64,000 bases of DNA from Micromonospora yangpuensis (GTDB taxonomy: Bacteria > Actinomycetota > Actinomycetes > Mycobacteriales > Micromonosporaceae). The notes under the pieces were generated by a model. That model was not told the origin of the DNA and searched no databases. It saw only the letters and a list, made by a program, of their open reading frames with translations. The stretch lies in contig NZ_FMIA01000002.1 in the NCBI RefSeq assembly GCF_900091615.1, positions 558,001-622,000 of the forward strand, given 5' to 3'. Every line of letters starts with the position of its first letter. The first letter of the stretch is position 1. A program made the translations under genes and the position numbers. Shown here in pieces: positions 44,696-52,595 of this stretch.

Positions 44696-44750
44696 GGTAA
44701 GGAAGGGCCCCCTGTTAACGATTTTTGTATAGCGGGGCACCCCTCTCACC
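44696..44750. repeat. dispersed palindromic element, copy 2
   Basis: Runs GGTAAGGAAGGGCCCCCTGT to CCCCTCTCACC in plus orientation, matching copies at 47625 and 51764 closely at both ends. It lies between the dehydrogenase start and the HAD stop, both minus strand, so it could terminate HAD transcription. Confidence 0.85.
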
Positions 44751-44777
44751 GGCTGCGGGAGGTGAGACGCCGGCGGC

Positions 44778-45431
44778 TCAGGTGAGCTGGTCGACCACCT
44801 GCGGGGTCAGGTCGGCCACCGTGCGCAGGACCACCGCGGCGAGCGCCTCGGCGTCCGGGTCCAACGGGTACGCCCCGTGCGGGATCGCCACCACCCGCAT
44901 GCCGGCGGCGGCTGCCGACCGTACCCCGTTGGAGGAGTCCTCGACCGCGGCGCAGCGGGCCGGATCGACGCCGAGCCGCTCGGCAACGGCCAGGTAGACG
45001 TCCGGAGCGGGCTTGCCCCGCGCGGTCCGCTCGGTCGACAGCGTCGCCCCGAAGGCGTCGGTCAGCTCGGTGGCGGCCAGCGCCGCCTCGATCAGCCGGG
45101 TCGGGGAGGAACTGGCCAACCCCAGCGGCCACCGCGCGGCCAGCCGGCGCACCACCCGGTCCGCGCCGTCGATCACCGGCACCCGGGCGGCGTACCGGCG
45201 GGCCATCTGGTCGACGACCTCGGCGGCGACCTGCTCGGCGCTGCGGTCCACCTCCAGCTCACCACTGAGGTACGCGGCCCACTCGCCGGTGCTCATCCCC
45301 ATCAGCCGCCGCTGGGTGTCCGGTTGCCAGGTGCCGTGATGATCGGCCACGTACGCCCGGCGGACCTCCTCCCACACCGGCTCGGAGTCCACGATCACGC
45401 CGTCCAAGTCGAAGATCACTGCGTCTACCAC
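44778..45431 (-). CDS. HAD-superfamily phosphatase (beta-phosphoglucomutase-like)
   Basis: A 217-residue hydrolase. Motif I is AVIFDLDGVIVDSEPVW (nucleophile Asp and acid Asp), motif II LASSSPTRLIEAALA, motif III Lys in RGKPAPDVYLAVAERLG, and motif IV VEDSSNGVRSAAAAGM. The cap between motifs I and II is the small helical C1 type. This matches phosphoglycolate phosphatase or beta-phosphoglucomutase-like proteins. GTG 45431 is chosen because the frame upstream reads into a dispersed palindrome. Possible role in sugar-phosphate clean-up; substrate unknown. Confidence 0.9.
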   Translation of the reverse strand: MVDAVIFDLDGVIVDSEPVWEEVRRAYVADHHGTWQPDTQRRLMGMSTGEWAAYLSGELEVDRSAEQVAAEVVDQMARRYAARVPVIDGADRVVRRLAARWPLGLASSSPTRLIEAALAATELTDAFGATLSTERTARGKPAPDVYLAVAERLGVDPARCAAVEDSSNGVRSAAAAGMRVVAIPHGAYPLDPDAEALAAVVLRTVADLTPQVVDQLT

Positions 45432-45461
45432 GCCCCCATCCTGCCCAACCCACCCCCGACC

Positions 45462-45544
45462 GAAGGAAGGGCCCCTTGTTAACACCGCGGAGTGAGAGGG
45501 GAACCCTTCTCTACCGAAAGCGTTAACAAGGGGCCCTTCCTTAC
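45462..45544. repeat. dispersed palindromic element, two copies head to head (copy 3/4)
   Basis: AAGGAAGGGCCCCTTGTTAAC (21 bases, 45463-45483) and its exact reverse complement at 45522-45542 enclose AGTGAGAGGGGAACCCTTCT-type inner sequence. It equals two half-elements facing each other, making a long hairpin. It lies between the HAD start and the SCO6745-family stop. Confidence 0.9.
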
Positions 45545-45554
45545 CCGCGGGGGG

Positions 45555-46406
45555 CTAGGCCGGGGGTGGGAGGCCGATCGGGTTGTCGGTGGGGATGACG
45601 CTGTGGCAGCGGCGGGCGATCGGGCCGAGCAGCTCCCGCAGGCGGGCGGTGTGTGTCGCGCCCAGCGCCTCCCACGGCCGGGCGGCGGCCAGATCGGTGG
45701 CGTCCTCCACCGCCTGGAAGGCGGCGTGACCGTCGGCGGTCGGCTCGCCCTCAGCGGTCAGCCAACCCCGCTCGGCCAGCCGCCGCTTCGCGGCCTGCCA
45801 CTGCTGCTCCGACCAGCCGCGCCCGAGTAGCCCCTGGGCGGACAGGTCCACGGCGGCCCGCCAGGCGAGCGTCTCGACCGGGTCCAGGCCGGCGCTGACC
45901 AGCGCTGCGACGTGCCCGTCTCCCCGGTGCTCGCGCAGGGTGGTGGCCGCCTGCCAGAGCCGGGCCAGCGGGTACTCGGCGGTCGGCAGGGCCGCGTTGG
46001 CCGCCGCGAGCACCCGGCCGGCGCAGTCAGCCTCCCCAGCCGCCGCCTCCAGCAGCGCGGCGGCCTCGGCGAGGTACGTCTCGGGCAGCTCGTAGGTCAG
46101 CTCGGCCAGGGCCTGCACGGCACCGGTCAGCCGGGCCCGCAACGCCTCCTGCGGGCCGGCCAGCTCCCAGACCGCCGGCAGCGCCCGGGCCACCATGTGC
46201 GGCGCGAAGGCGAAGAACGCGGCGGTGACCGGTGCCGCGTCGACCGGCCCGAGCGGCGCGGCCCGGCCGGCGAAGTAACCCCGCCAGTACCCGCGCAGCC
46301 CGACCGACTCGTAGGCGGCCCGCGACCGGGGGTGGAAGTAGGTCACCGCATGCACCGGCTCGACGTGGGTCCACATCGACCGGGCCGGGTGCCCCGGCTG
46401 GGTCAC
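45555..46406 (-). CDS. SCO6745-family protein
   Basis: A 283-residue protein. The family hallmark is near the N-terminus: SMWTHVEPVHAVTYFHPRSRAAYESVGLRGYWRGYFAGRAAPLGPV, then FFAFAPHMVARALPAVWELA. It is predicted all-helical and contains a winged-helix-like segment near the C-terminus (QQWQAAKRRLAERGWLTAEGEPTADG), so DNA binding is possible. The function of the family is unknown. GTG 46406 overlaps the FKBP stop (GTGA), so the two are co-translated, a link that could be informative. Confidence 0.85.
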   Translation of the reverse strand: MTQPGHPARSMWTHVEPVHAVTYFHPRSRAAYESVGLRGYWRGYFAGRAAPLGPVDAAPVTAAFFAFAPHMVARALPAVWELAGPQEALRARLTGAVQALAELTYELPETYLAEAAALLEAAAGEADCAGRVLAAANAALPTAEYPLARLWQAATTLREHRGDGHVAALVSAGLDPVETLAWRAAVDLSAQGLLGRGWSEQQWQAAKRRLAERGWLTAEGEPTADGHAAFQAVEDATDLAAARPWEALGATHTARLRELLGPIARRCHSVIPTDNPIGLPPPA

Positions 46407-47062
46407 TGGGCGGCGAGCACGTCGACGACGAAGCGCAGCGGGCCGGTCGGCCGGCCGCCGGAGGCGTCGTCGCCGTACGCCAGGTCGGACGGAAGGTCGA
46501 GCTGCACGCGGCTGCCGACCTTCACCCCGACCAGGCCCTGGTCCCAGCCCTTGATGACCTGGCCGACGCCGATCGAGAAGGTGGCCGGCTCGCCCCGCTC
46601 CCAGGACGAGTCGAACTCCTTGCCGTCGGCGTAGAAGACCCCCACGTAGTTGGTGGTGATGCTCTGGCCGGACTTGACCTCCGCGCCGGTGCCCTCGATC
46701 AACGGGGTCACCTTCAGCTCTTTCAGCTCACCCTGGCCCGCCTCGACCTTCGGCTTGCTGCCCAGGGCCGGGTCCGCGCCCTCGGGCAGCTGCGGCGCGG
46801 GCGGCGCGCCCGGCGCGTTGGGGTCGGCGGCGGGGGCGGAGGCCGAAGGCTCGCTGGCCATGGTGTCGGCGGGGTCGTCGTCGCCCTGGCCGACGACCAC
46901 GAACACCCCGATCAGCACCGCGGCCACGGCCAGGCCGGCGAGGCCACCGGCCCACGCCTGCCGGCGTCGCTTGGCCTCGGCCGCCTTCTGCGCCGCCAGT
47001 TGGGCGGCCAGTCGGCGCTGGGACTTGGAGGCCTGGGCCTGGCCACCCGTACGCTCGCTCAC
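46403..47062 (-). CDS. FKBP-type peptidyl-prolyl cis-trans isomerase, membrane-anchored
   Basis: A 219-residue protein. A basic cytoplasmic N-terminus (ASKSQRRLAAQLAAQKAAEAKRRRQ) precedes one membrane helix (WAGGLAGLAVAAVLIGVFVVV), an acidic Pro/Ala linker and a C-terminal FKBP domain (about residues 115-219) with KSGQSITTNYVGVFYADGKEFDSSW, VIKGWDQGLVGVKVG and LDLPSDLAYGDDA. The isomerase thus faces outside and probably assists folding of secreted proteins. GTG 47062 is supported by a GGGAG box; a longer frame to 47125 lacks one. Confidence 0.92.
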   Translation of the reverse strand: MSERTGGQAQASKSQRRLAAQLAAQKAAEAKRRRQAWAGGLAGLAVAAVLIGVFVVVGQGDDDPADTMASEPSASAPAADPNAPGAPPAPQLPEGADPALGSKPKVEAGQGELKELKVTPLIEGTGAEVKSGQSITTNYVGVFYADGKEFDSSWERGEPATFSIGVGQVIKGWDQGLVGVKVGSRVQLDLPSDLAYGDDASGGRPTGPLRFVVDVLAAQ

Positions 47063-47230
47063 GTCGTCGACTCCCTGCTGGAGAGGTGGTGTGCGTCGGC
47101 GCCGGACACCGTCGCCGACGCACACGGTACCTGGTAGGTGGCGCGCTGCCGACGATCGATGTTGTCACGAGTGACTCCTGGGGCGGTTCGTGCCGGTGAT
47201 CCCACCGGGTTCGGGGGTACTTTCAGCCCC

Positions 47231-47623
47231 ATGACGATCCTTACCGACGAAGACCTGGCCCTGCTCGCCGAGCCGCAGTTGGCGCACGTGGCGACCATCG
47301 AGCCCGACGGCAGCCCGCACGTGACCCCGGTCTGGGTGGACACCGACGGCGAGACCATCGTGTTCAACACCGCCAAGGGTCGGCAGAAGTACAACAACAT
47401 CCTGCGCAACCCGGTGGTCGCGGTCAGCGTGGTGGACAAGGCCGACGACTACCGCACCCTCTGGATCAAGGGCAACGCCGAGTTCGTCACCGAGGGCGCC
47501 GACGCGCACATCGACAAGCTGGCCAAGAAGTACCTCGGCCAGGAGACCTACCCGTTCCGCCAGCCCAACGAGGAGCGGATCATCGTCCGGATCACCCCCA
47601 CCCAGAAGCTCGGCCGCGGCTGA
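47231..47623 (+). CDS. PPOX-class F420-dependent oxidoreductase
   Basis: A 130-residue split-barrel flavin/deazaflavin-binding protein. It reads AEPQLAHVATIEPDGSPHVTPVWVDTDGETIVFNTAKGRQKYNNILRNPVVAVSV, the usual F420-binding PPOX pattern, and ends RIIVRITPTQKLGRG. F420H2 is a coenzyme typical of Actinobacteria, including Micromonospora. The enzyme probably reduces an unsaturated compound, but the substrate is unknown. A dispersed palindrome begins directly after the stop codon and should terminate transcription. Confidence 0.93.
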   Translation: MTILTDEDLALLAEPQLAHVATIEPDGSPHVTPVWVDTDGETIVFNTAKGRQKYNNILRNPVVAVSVVDKADDYRTLWIKGNAEFVTEGADAHIDKLAKKYLGQETYPFRQPNEERIIVRITPTQKLGRG

Positions 47624-47624
47624 G

Positions 47625-47682
47625 GTGTAAGGAAGGGCCCCCTATTATCGCTTTCTGTTGTATAGGGGACCCTTCCTTACAC
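47625..47682 (+). repeat. dispersed palindromic element, copy 5 (terminator-like)
   Basis: GTGTAAGGAAGGG (47625-47637) pairs with CCCTTCCTTACAC (47670-47682); after one C-A mismatch CCCCTAT pairs with ATAGGGG. The loop is TATCGCTTTCTGTTGT-like. It starts one base after the PPOX stop and lies before a convergent gene, so it serves as a bidirectional terminator here. Confidence 0.88.
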
Positions 47683-47694
47683 ACCTGGGAGGGG

Positions 47695-48378
47695 TTAGCT
47701 GGGGGATCGACCTTGGCGGGGGGCTGCGGTCGGAGTGCCGTGCCAGGCGGGGTTGGTCGCCGACGGCTGTTGGTAGGAGGCGCCGGCAGAGGTCAGGGCG
47801 GCGGCGTTCGCCACCAGCGCCTGCGGCGCGGCTCCGGCGGCACGGATCGCGAAGGCCTGCTCGACCAGCGGTTTGACGGCAGTGGCCAGCTCCATTTTGG
47901 CCTGGCTGGCCACCGCCTCGGCGTGCCTCACCTGGTTGATGTCCGTGTGTGTCCCGGCGGCCGAGAGCGCGTCGATGAGCTGCTTCTCCTGCTGGCTGAA
48001 AACCCCCCGGACCTCGGTCAGGTAACTCACCGCAGTAGACTTCTGACCCTCGGGAGTGAACTCTGGTCTTGGCGGTGGAATGACGATGTGATCCGGGTTC
48101 CGGTAGATCATCGACTCCGGTTGACCGAACGGGCCGGGTACGGCCTCCTGGTAGCTGGAATCCTCCTTGCCGTAGGTCGCTCGGTACTGCTGGGCGGCGT
48201 CTCGAATGCCCAGCACCCGGCCGGCTTCCATCAGTTTGTCGAGCGGCCTGGCGACCGCCGGATTCATGACGATCGCGCGGCGTTCCGCATCGGTGAGGCG
48301 GGTCGTGGCTTCCTGGAGGGGACCTTCGTCCAGGTATCGGGCGAGTTGTGTTGCTCTGGCGTCTGTGTGTGGATCCAT
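47695..48378 (-). CDS. unknown protein with Ala/Gln/Pro-rich tail (local family member 1)
   Basis: A 227-residue protein starting MDPHTDARATQLARYLDEGP with CAGGAG upstream. The N-terminal part, RLTDAERRAIVMNPAVARPLDKLMEAGRVLGI, resembles the beginning of the proteins at 51888 (KLTDTERQTLF) and 54877 (QLSRDQQAPIANDA). A middle part with Tyr and Pro (YRNPDHIVIPPPRPEF) is followed by a helical stretch and a low-complexity tail ending GTPTAAPRQGRSPS. No signal peptide or known domain. A 24-base poly-G tract lies 40 bp before its start codon. Function unknown. Confidence 0.7.
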   Translation of the reverse strand: MDPHTDARATQLARYLDEGPLQEATTRLTDAERRAIVMNPAVARPLDKLMEAGRVLGIRDAAQQYRATYGKEDSSYQEAVPGPFGQPESMIYRNPDHIVIPPPRPEFTPEGQKSTAVSYLTEVRGVFSQQEKQLIDALSAAGTHTDINQVRHAEAVASQAKMELATAVKPLVEQAFAIRAAGAAPQALVANAAALTSAGASYQQPSATNPAWHGTPTAAPRQGRSPS

Positions 48379-48417
48379 GAGGTGCTCCTGAGGGGCAAGA
48401 GGGCGGCTGGTGGCACC

Positions 48418-48441
48418 GGGGGGGGGGGGGGGGGGGGGGGG
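48418..48441. repeat. 24-base poly-G homopolymer
   Basis: Twenty-four uninterrupted G (poly-C on the strand of the downstream gene), 40-63 bp ahead of the start codon at 48378. Homopolymers this long mutate by slippage and can change promoter or leader spacing. The exact length may also be a sequencing uncertainty. Confidence 0.9.
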
Positions 48442-48587
48442 CGGTCAGCGGACCAGACGTGACAACGATGATGTCCGAACTCCCGAGCCGCCAGCGGAAC
48501 CGGTACCTACGTACTACGGCACCACCCGTGACCTGGTTCACTCGGTCACGGGCTGACTGCCACCCGGTGCCGGACGGCGGTGGCTGT

Positions 48588-49820
48588 TCAGGCCGACTTG
48601 CGCGGGGCGGCCTTCTTCGGGGCGGTCTTCGTCGTCGCCTTCTTCCCGGCTGCCCCGCCGGAGCGGGCCTCCTTCGCCGAGGAGTGCTCGGCGGTCTTCT
48701 TCGCCGGCGCCTTCTTCCCAGCCGACTTCGCCGCACCGGACCGCGCCGGCTCGGACTTCGCCGCACTGGACCGCGCCGGCTCGGACTTCGCGGCCCTGGA
48801 CCGCGCCGGCTCGGACTTCGCGGCCCTGGACCGCGCCGGCTCGGACTTCGCCGCACTGGACTTCGCGGCCCTGGACCGCGCCGGTTCGGACTTCGCGGCC
48901 CGCTCGGACTTGGTTCCCGTACCCGACTTCGCGGCCTTGCGGGCCGAGCGAGCCGAGGTGATCGGCGTCGGCTCACCGGCCCCGCCACCCCGGCCGGCCC
49001 CGGTCCTGCCGCCCCCGCCAGCGGCGGCCCCGCCGCTTTCGCCCCGGGCGGCCTTGGCGCGTTCCACGGAGGCCTTCAGTGCGGCCATCAGGTCCACGGC
49101 GGCGGCCGGGGCCTCCTCGGCCTCCTCCGGCTGGACCACCTCGCGACCCTCCACCTTGGCGTCGATGACCTCCTGCAACGCTGTCCGGTAGTCGTCGGTG
49201 AAGGCCTCCGGCTGGAACTCGCCGGCCATCGAGTCGATCAGGGAGCTGGCCATCGCCAGCTCCGGCGCGCGGATCTTCAGGTCCTCGTCCAGGAAACCGA
49301 AACCGGGGGTACGGACCTCGTCCGGCCAGAGCATCGTGTTGAGCAGCAGCACGCCCTCGCGTACCCGCAGGGTGGCGAGCTGTTCGCGTTGCCGCAGCGC
49401 CACCTTGACGATGGCCACCCGCTCCGAGTCGGTCAACGCGTCGCGTAGCAGCACGTACGGCTTGGTGGCGGTCCCCTCCGGCTCCAGGAAGTACGCCTTG
49501 TTGTAGAGGATCGGGTCGACCTGCTCGGCCGGGACGAACTCCAGCACGTCGATGGCGCGGGAGGAGGTCAACGGCAGGTCGGCGAAGTCTTCGTCGGTGA
49601 GGATGACCAACTCGCCCCCGCCCAGGTCGTACCCCTTGGCGATGTCGTCGTAGCTGACCTCCTCGCCGCAGATCTGGCAGGTGCGCTTGTACCGGATCCG
49701 GCCGCCGTCTTCCCGGTGTACCTGGTGGAAGCGGATGTCCTTCTCCTCGGTGGCGGAGTAGAGCTTCACGCCGATCGAGACCAGACCGAACGAGACGGCC
49801 CCCTTCCAGATGGCCCGCAC
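48588..49820 (-). CDS. ku: Ku, non-homologous end-joining protein
   Basis: A 410-residue bacterial Ku. It starts at GTG 49820 (MRAIWKGAVSFGLVSIGVKLYSATEEKDIRFHQVH) with a GGAGGAG box. The core beta-barrel ring that encircles DNA ends covers about residues 1-260 and includes RTCQICGEEVSYDDIAKGYDL. The C-terminal 140 residues are Lys/Ala/Ser/Pro/Arg-rich (repeated AAKSEPARS units, 48720-48900), an extended basic tail of the kind seen in mycobacterial Ku that binds DNA and recruits LigD. It diverges from two LigD-type genes. Confidence 0.96.
   Translation of the reverse strand: MRAIWKGAVSFGLVSIGVKLYSATEEKDIRFHQVHREDGGRIRYKRTCQICGEEVSYDDIAKGYDLGGGELVILTDEDFADLPLTSSRAIDVLEFVPAEQVDPILYNKAYFLEPEGTATKPYVLLRDALTDSERVAIVKVALRQREQLATLRVREGVLLLNTMLWPDEVRTPGFGFLDEDLKIRAPELAMASSLIDSMAGEFQPEAFTDDYRTALQEVIDAKVEGREVVQPEEAEEAPAAAVDLMAALKASVERAKAARGESGGAAAGGGGRTGAGRGGGAGEPTPITSARSARKAAKSGTGTKSERAAKSEPARSRAAKSSAAKSEPARSRAAKSEPARSRAAKSEPARSSAAKSEPARSGAAKSAGKKAPAKKTAEHSSAKEARSGGAAGKKATTKTAPKKAAPRKSA
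48720..48900 (-). repeat. degenerate 30-bp tandem repeat in the ku tail
   Basis: Units like GACCGCGCCGGCTCGGACTT code on the minus strand for KSEPARS(R/S)AA decapeptides, about five copies. They extend the basic tail and could vary in number between strains. Confidence 0.8.
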
Positions 49821-49924
49821 GCTGCGCTCCTCCCGCCGGCTCCGCCGCAGGTAGCCGGTACTTCTCAGGATGGCAAAGGATCGAAGCCCAGGTGACCGGT
49901 TCGGCGGGCAATTAATGTCGAAAG

Positions 49925-50902
49925 GTGCCAAAAGCGCCGCTCACCCCGATGCTCGCGATGACCGGCCCGCTGCCCCGCGGTGCCGGCTGGGCGTACGAGT
50001 TCAAGTGGGACGGCATCCGCGCGCTGGCCGACATCCGCGCCGGCCGGCAACACCTGTACGCCCGTACCGGCGTGGAGATCACCGCCGCGTACCCGGAGCT
50101 GGCGACCCTGCCCGGTCAGCTCGCCGCGCGGCCGGTCGAGGAGGGGCCACCGATCGACGACGCGTTGTTCGACGGTGAGGTGGTGCTCTTCGCCGGCGAC
50201 TCCGGGGCACCCTCGTTCACCGCGTTGGCCGAACGGATGCACGTGCGGGACCGGGACCGGGCGGCGCGGCTGGCGGCGGTCGCCCCGGTGACGTACATGA
50301 TCTTCGATCTGCTCCGGCTGCGGGGTGCGGACCTGACCGGCTGGCCCTACCACCAGCGGCGGGCGACCCTGGCCGGGCTCGGGCTCGGCGGCAGCCGGTG
50401 GGCGGTGCCGCCGGACTTCGCCGACGGGCCGGCGACCTGGGCGGCGGCCGGCGAACACGGGCTGGAAGGGGTGCTGGCCAAGCGGGTCGGCTCGGTCTAC
50501 CGGCCCGGGGTCCGCTCGCCGGACTGGGTGAAGGTCAAACTGGAGGTCACCGGGGACTTCGTGGTGGGCGGCTGGCGACCCGGGGCCCGTCGGATCGGCG
50601 GCCTGCTGGTCGGGGTGCCCGGCCCGGATGGGCGGCTGACCTACCGGGGACGGGTCGGTGGGGGCATCGGCGCGACCATGGAACGACAGCTGCTGCGGGA
50701 GTTGGAGCCGCTGCGGACCGGCGCGTCCCCGTTCGCCGGGGACGTACCCCGAGAGGACGTCCGGGGCGCGATCTGGGTGACCCCGACGGTGGTGGTGGAG
50801 ATCAAGTACGGCCAGCGGACCCCGGACGGGCGACTGCGCTTCCCCCGGGTCCTGCGGCTACGCCCGGACAAACCGGCCGAGGAGGTCACCGATGCCCAGT
50901 GA
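49925..50902 (+). CDS. ATP-dependent DNA ligase, LigD ligase-domain type
   Basis: A 325-residue ligase. The adenylated Lys is in motif I, YEFKWDGIRALADI (Lys27). Motif III is FDGEVVLF, motif IV region EGVLAKRVGSVYRPGVRSPDWVKVKL (motifs IV and V), and an OB-fold domain follows. It has neither polymerase nor phosphoesterase domain, so it equals the ligase part of LigD or LigC. GTG 49925 is 104 bp from the divergent ku start. It overlaps the polymerase gene by 11 bp, indicating joint synthesis for end joining. Confidence 0.93.
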   Translation: MPKAPLTPMLAMTGPLPRGAGWAYEFKWDGIRALADIRAGRQHLYARTGVEITAAYPELATLPGQLAARPVEEGPPIDDALFDGEVVLFAGDSGAPSFTALAERMHVRDRDRAARLAAVAPVTYMIFDLLRLRGADLTGWPYHQRRATLAGLGLGGSRWAVPPDFADGPATWAAAGEHGLEGVLAKRVGSVYRPGVRSPDWVKVKLEVTGDFVVGGWRPGARRIGGLLVGVPGPDGRLTYRGRVGGGIGATMERQLLRELEPLRTGASPFAGDVPREDVRGAIWVTPTVVVEIKYGQRTPDGRLRFPRVLRLRPDKPAEEVTDAQ

Positions 50903-51800
50903 GCGGCTCCGGGTCGAGGTGCAGGGGCGGGCGCTGGAGCTGTCCAACCTCGACAAGGTGCTCTACCCGGCGGCCGGATTCACCAAGGGCGAGGTGATCG
51001 ACTACTACACCCGGATCGCCCCGGTGCTCCTGCCGCACCTGGCCGACCGGGCGCTGACCCGGATCCGGTACCCCAACGGCGTCGACGGCGGCTCGTTCTT
51101 CGAGAAGAACGCCCCCGCCGCCACCCCCGACTGGGTACGGGTGGCCACCCTGCCCGCGCCCGGCTCCCGCAAGGGCCGGGACACCATCGACTACGTGGTC
51201 GCCGACGACCTACCCACCCTGGTCTGGCTGGCCAACCTGGCCGCCCTGGAACTGCACACCCCGCAGTGGCGGATCGGCGCGCACCCGGACCTGCTCGTCG
51301 TCGACCTGGACCCGGGCGCCCCGGCCGGGCTGCGCCAGTGCTGCCAGGTGGCGCTGCTGCTGCGCGACCGGCTGGCCGCCGACGGGGTACGGGCCTTCCC
51401 GAAGACCTCCGGCAAGAAGGGCATGCAGCTCTCCTGCCCGATCGCCGGCACCCAGTCCGCCGAGTTGGTCAGCTCCTACGCTCGCCGGGTCGCCCAGGAG
51501 TTGGAGGGTGAGCACCCGAAGTTGATCGTGTCGAAGATGGCGAAGAACCTCCGCCCCGGCAAGATCTTCATCGACTGGAGCCAGAACAACGCGGCGAAGA
51601 CCACAGTCGCGCCGTACTCGCTGCGGGCCGCGCCGACGCCTACCGTCTCCACCCCGCTGACCTGGGACGAGGTCGAGGCCGGCGCAGCCGGCAAGGGTCC
51701 GGCCCGCACCCCGTACGGCCCCCCCGAAGTCCTAGCCCGAGTCGATTCCCACGGCGACCTCCTGGTAAGGAAGGGCCCCTTCTTAACGCTTCCGGTATAG
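50892..51800 (+). CDS. LigD-type polymerase/primase (AEP) domain protein
   Basis: A 302-residue archaeo-eukaryotic primase-like polymerase. Motif I is LLVVDLDPGAP (Asp-x-Asp catalytic pair), the SxH-equivalent region is FPKTSGKKGMQLSCPI, and motif III is KIFIDWSQNNAAKT. It fills or extends ends during NHEJ. It starts in the end of the ligase gene. The C-terminus is odd: the frame runs from SHGDLL straight into a dispersed palindrome and ends VRKGPFLTLPV, so the last 11 residues and the TAG stop are supplied by the repeat. Position next to Ku and the ligase leaves little doubt about function. Confidence 0.94.
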   Translation: MPSERLRVEVQGRALELSNLDKVLYPAAGFTKGEVIDYYTRIAPVLLPHLADRALTRIRYPNGVDGGSFFEKNAPAATPDWVRVATLPAPGSRKGRDTIDYVVADDLPTLVWLANLAALELHTPQWRIGAHPDLLVVDLDPGAPAGLRQCCQVALLLRDRLAADGVRAFPKTSGKKGMQLSCPIAGTQSAELVSSYARRVAQELEGEHPKLIVSKMAKNLRPGKIFIDWSQNNAAKTTVAPYSLRAAPTPTVSTPLTWDEVEAGAAGKGPARTPYGPPEVLARVDSHGDLLVRKGPFLTLPV

Positions 51801-51818
51801 CGGGGCACCCCGCTCACC
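51764..51818 (+). repeat. dispersed palindromic element, copy 6
   Basis: GGTAAGGAAGGGCCCCTTCT starts the element; TATAGCGGGGCACCCCGCTC ends it, with AGCGGGG-CA-CCCCGCT as an inner palindrome. It contributes the stop codon (TAG, 51798-51800) of the polymerase gene. Orientation is the same as copies 2 and 5. Confidence 0.88.
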
Positions 51819-51887
51819 ATCGAGGGTGCCGGTGAGCGGCGGACTACGGCAGCCGGGGACCACGGCGGGCGGGTCAGGGGGCGGTGG

Positions 51888-52502
51888 TCAGCGCTTGAAG
51901 ACCGTGCGGGCGAGGTTCCTGAGATCGTGGTGGCCGGTGGAACTGCTGGCCTGACCGGCCGCCGGGCCACCGCCCAGGTTGGCTGCCGCGGCGACTCCGG
52001 AGTTGCGCCCTCGAACGATGTCCCGGGCCGCGCCGGCCACCACCGGAGTCAGTTCTCCCAGCCGGTTCTCGTACCGCTGACGGGCTTCCAGCAGCAGATC
52101 TTCGGAGGTTGCCAGTCCACTCCTGAGTGCGGCCTCGTAGGCGGTGGCCTCGGGATGGGGGATCCTGTTGGCCCACTCGTACCCCATCGCCTGCATGTTG
52201 ATGTCGTCGTGGGCCTGGCGCGTCGTGTAGTGCACGACCTCCCCGGCGTCGTCATACCCGACATGGTGTCCGGGAGTCTGGAACGAGCCGCCCCCGAGCG
52301 CCTTCTCCTTGATCCCCTCGTGCCGCAGCCACTCGACAAGGTCGGCCTTCGCGGCCGCGAACGCGCCGGCCGCCGCACTGTCCTGGAACAGGGTCTGCCG
52401 CTCAGTGTCGGTCAGTTTGTCGAGCTGCTTCGCATCTCTCCTGGGAAGTCGCTTGCCGAGATCGTCAAGGATCTGCTGGTCGTTCTCGTCCATCTCCGTC
52501 AC
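51888..52502 (-). CDS. unknown protein (local family member 2)
   Basis: A 204-residue protein. It begins MTEMDENDQQILDDLGKRL from GTG 52502 (an ATG three codons later is possible). The segment DAKQLDKLTDTERQTLFQDSAAAGAFAAAKADLVEWLRHEGIKEKALGGGSF recalls the proteins at 47695 and 54877, followed by a short beta part (HHVGYDDAGEVVHYTTRQAHDD). The C-terminus is Ala/Gly/Ser-rich. It is predicted cytoplasmic. Function unknown; relatedness to the other family members is judged by eye and is weak. Confidence 0.65.
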   Translation of the reverse strand: MTEMDENDQQILDDLGKRLPRRDAKQLDKLTDTERQTLFQDSAAAGAFAAAKADLVEWLRHEGIKEKALGGGSFQTPGHHVGYDDAGEVVHYTTRQAHDDINMQAMGYEWANRIPHPEATAYEAALRSGLATSEDLLLEARQRYENRLGELTPVVAGAARDIVRGRNSGVAAAANLGGGPAAGQASSSTGHHDLRNLARTVFKR

Positions 52503-52595
52503 TCCACATCGGCCTGAGTAGGGGCTGCCCCGTCTACGGCCGCGGCTTCGTCCCGGTTCAATCGGTTCCCGGCGACGTCGAGCGACACCGACGCG

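Noticed and set aside
43351..44700. 449-codon plus-strand frame opposite the dehydrogenase
   Set aside because: Shadow: His/Arg/Pro-rich sequence opposite an intact zinc dehydrogenase with all metal ligands.
45492..45830. Plus-strand frame starting in the palindromic element
   Set aside because: It begins within a repeat and runs antisense to the SCO6745-family gene; the same false start pattern occurs at other copies.
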